This document shows, piece after piece, positions 5,671-5,751 of a stretch of DNA of 5,751 nt (position 1 is its first letter; each line of letters starts with the position of its first letter). The DNA comes from Clostridia bacterium. Its GTDB lineage: Bacteria; Bacillota; Clostridia; Oscillospirales; CAG-272. Position numbers and translations under genes: made by a program. The DNA is taken from assembly GCA_900770145.1 (NCBI GenBank), contig CAAGJL010000013.1, forward strand, positions 1 through 5,751, given 5' to 3'. Below the pieces are notes generated by a model that saw nothing but the letters and a program-made list of their open reading frames with translations, ran no database searches and was not told where the DNA came from.

Positions 5671-5751
5671 ATCAGCACTCATTGAAAACCGAACAAAGCG
5701 GAGAGCAGAAAAGAAACTCAAGTATGAACAGGACTTACATCGGGATGGGAA
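5671..5751. other. Unassigned right edge, possible gene start
   Basis: Eighty-one A-rich bases with no decisive feature. Plus-strand readings include ATG at 5724 giving MNRTYIGMG, faintly like the opening of a FolK-type protein (YIGLGSN), but no ribosome binding site lies at the right distance. A second plus frame reads the charged stretch AEKKLKYEQDLHRDG without a start codon. On the minus strand a frame ends at a TGA (5720-5718), which could be the end of a convergent gene. Too short to decide. Confidence 0.15.

Noticed and set aside
5206..5721. Minus-strand open frame of 171 codons at the right end
   Set aside because: It reads through two perfect terminator hairpins and the antisense of the permease and XRE remnant. 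It has no recognisable domain and no ribosome binding site.
1..5751. Search for CRISPR arrays, insertion sequence ends, tRNAs, riboswitches or a defence/retron-like system
   Set aside because: No regularly spaced repeats, terminal inverted repeats, cloverleaf-like segments, or reverse transcriptase, nuclease or toxin-antitoxin proteins could be recognised. The only XRE-like sequence is a broken single gene without a partner.

Overview
The window looks like chromosomal DNA from a moderately GC-rich member of the Bacillota, most likely a gut-type clostridium near Oscillospirales. This is inferred from strong AAGGAGG-type ribosome binding sites, sigma-A-like promoters with extended -10 elements, the protein families present, and the style of an XRE regulator remnant. 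No rRNA, tRNA or marker gene is present to fix the taxonomy.

Left part (1-2822, minus strand): a tightly packed sugar-catabolic operon. In transcription order it holds a TIM-barrel sugar-phosphate isomerase/epimerase (here isomerase A), a Gfo/Idh/MocA-family NAD(P)-dependent oxidoreductase, a second and different TIM-barrel isomerase/epimerase (isomerase B), and the first 39 codons of a glucosamine-6-phosphate deaminase (nagB) that runs off the left edge. Spacing is +15 nt, +9 nt and then a 23-nt overlap. Pairing a Gfo/Idh/MocA dehydrogenase with xylose-isomerase-like barrels recalls inositol catabolism (IolG with IolE/IolI) and the oxidation-first routes for glycosides. NagB suggests that an amino sugar or its phosphate is the end product. 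The substrate cannot be read from this sequence.

Centre (2823-3773): a compact control region and a divergently transcribed AraC-family regulator with an N-terminal cupin-like sensor domain. The two outward promoters cross over one another. A TCGGATA direct repeat, spaced by exactly 21 bp, sits just upstream of the operon promoter, where an AraC-type activator would be expected to bind.

Right part (3774-5751, plus strand): a housekeeping-type pair with its own strong promoter, a family 4 (Fe-S) uracil-DNA glycosylase and an AEC (auxin efflux carrier) family permease two bases downstream. Immediately after the permease lies the N-terminally truncated remnant of an XRE-family regulator, then its intrinsic terminator, a second perfect terminator-like hairpin, and about 80 bases at the right edge that I cannot assign with confidence.

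No CRISPR array, insertion sequence, tRNA or convincing new defence system is visible. The most interesting elements are the uncharacterised redox/isomerase/NagB pathway and its regulatory architecture.
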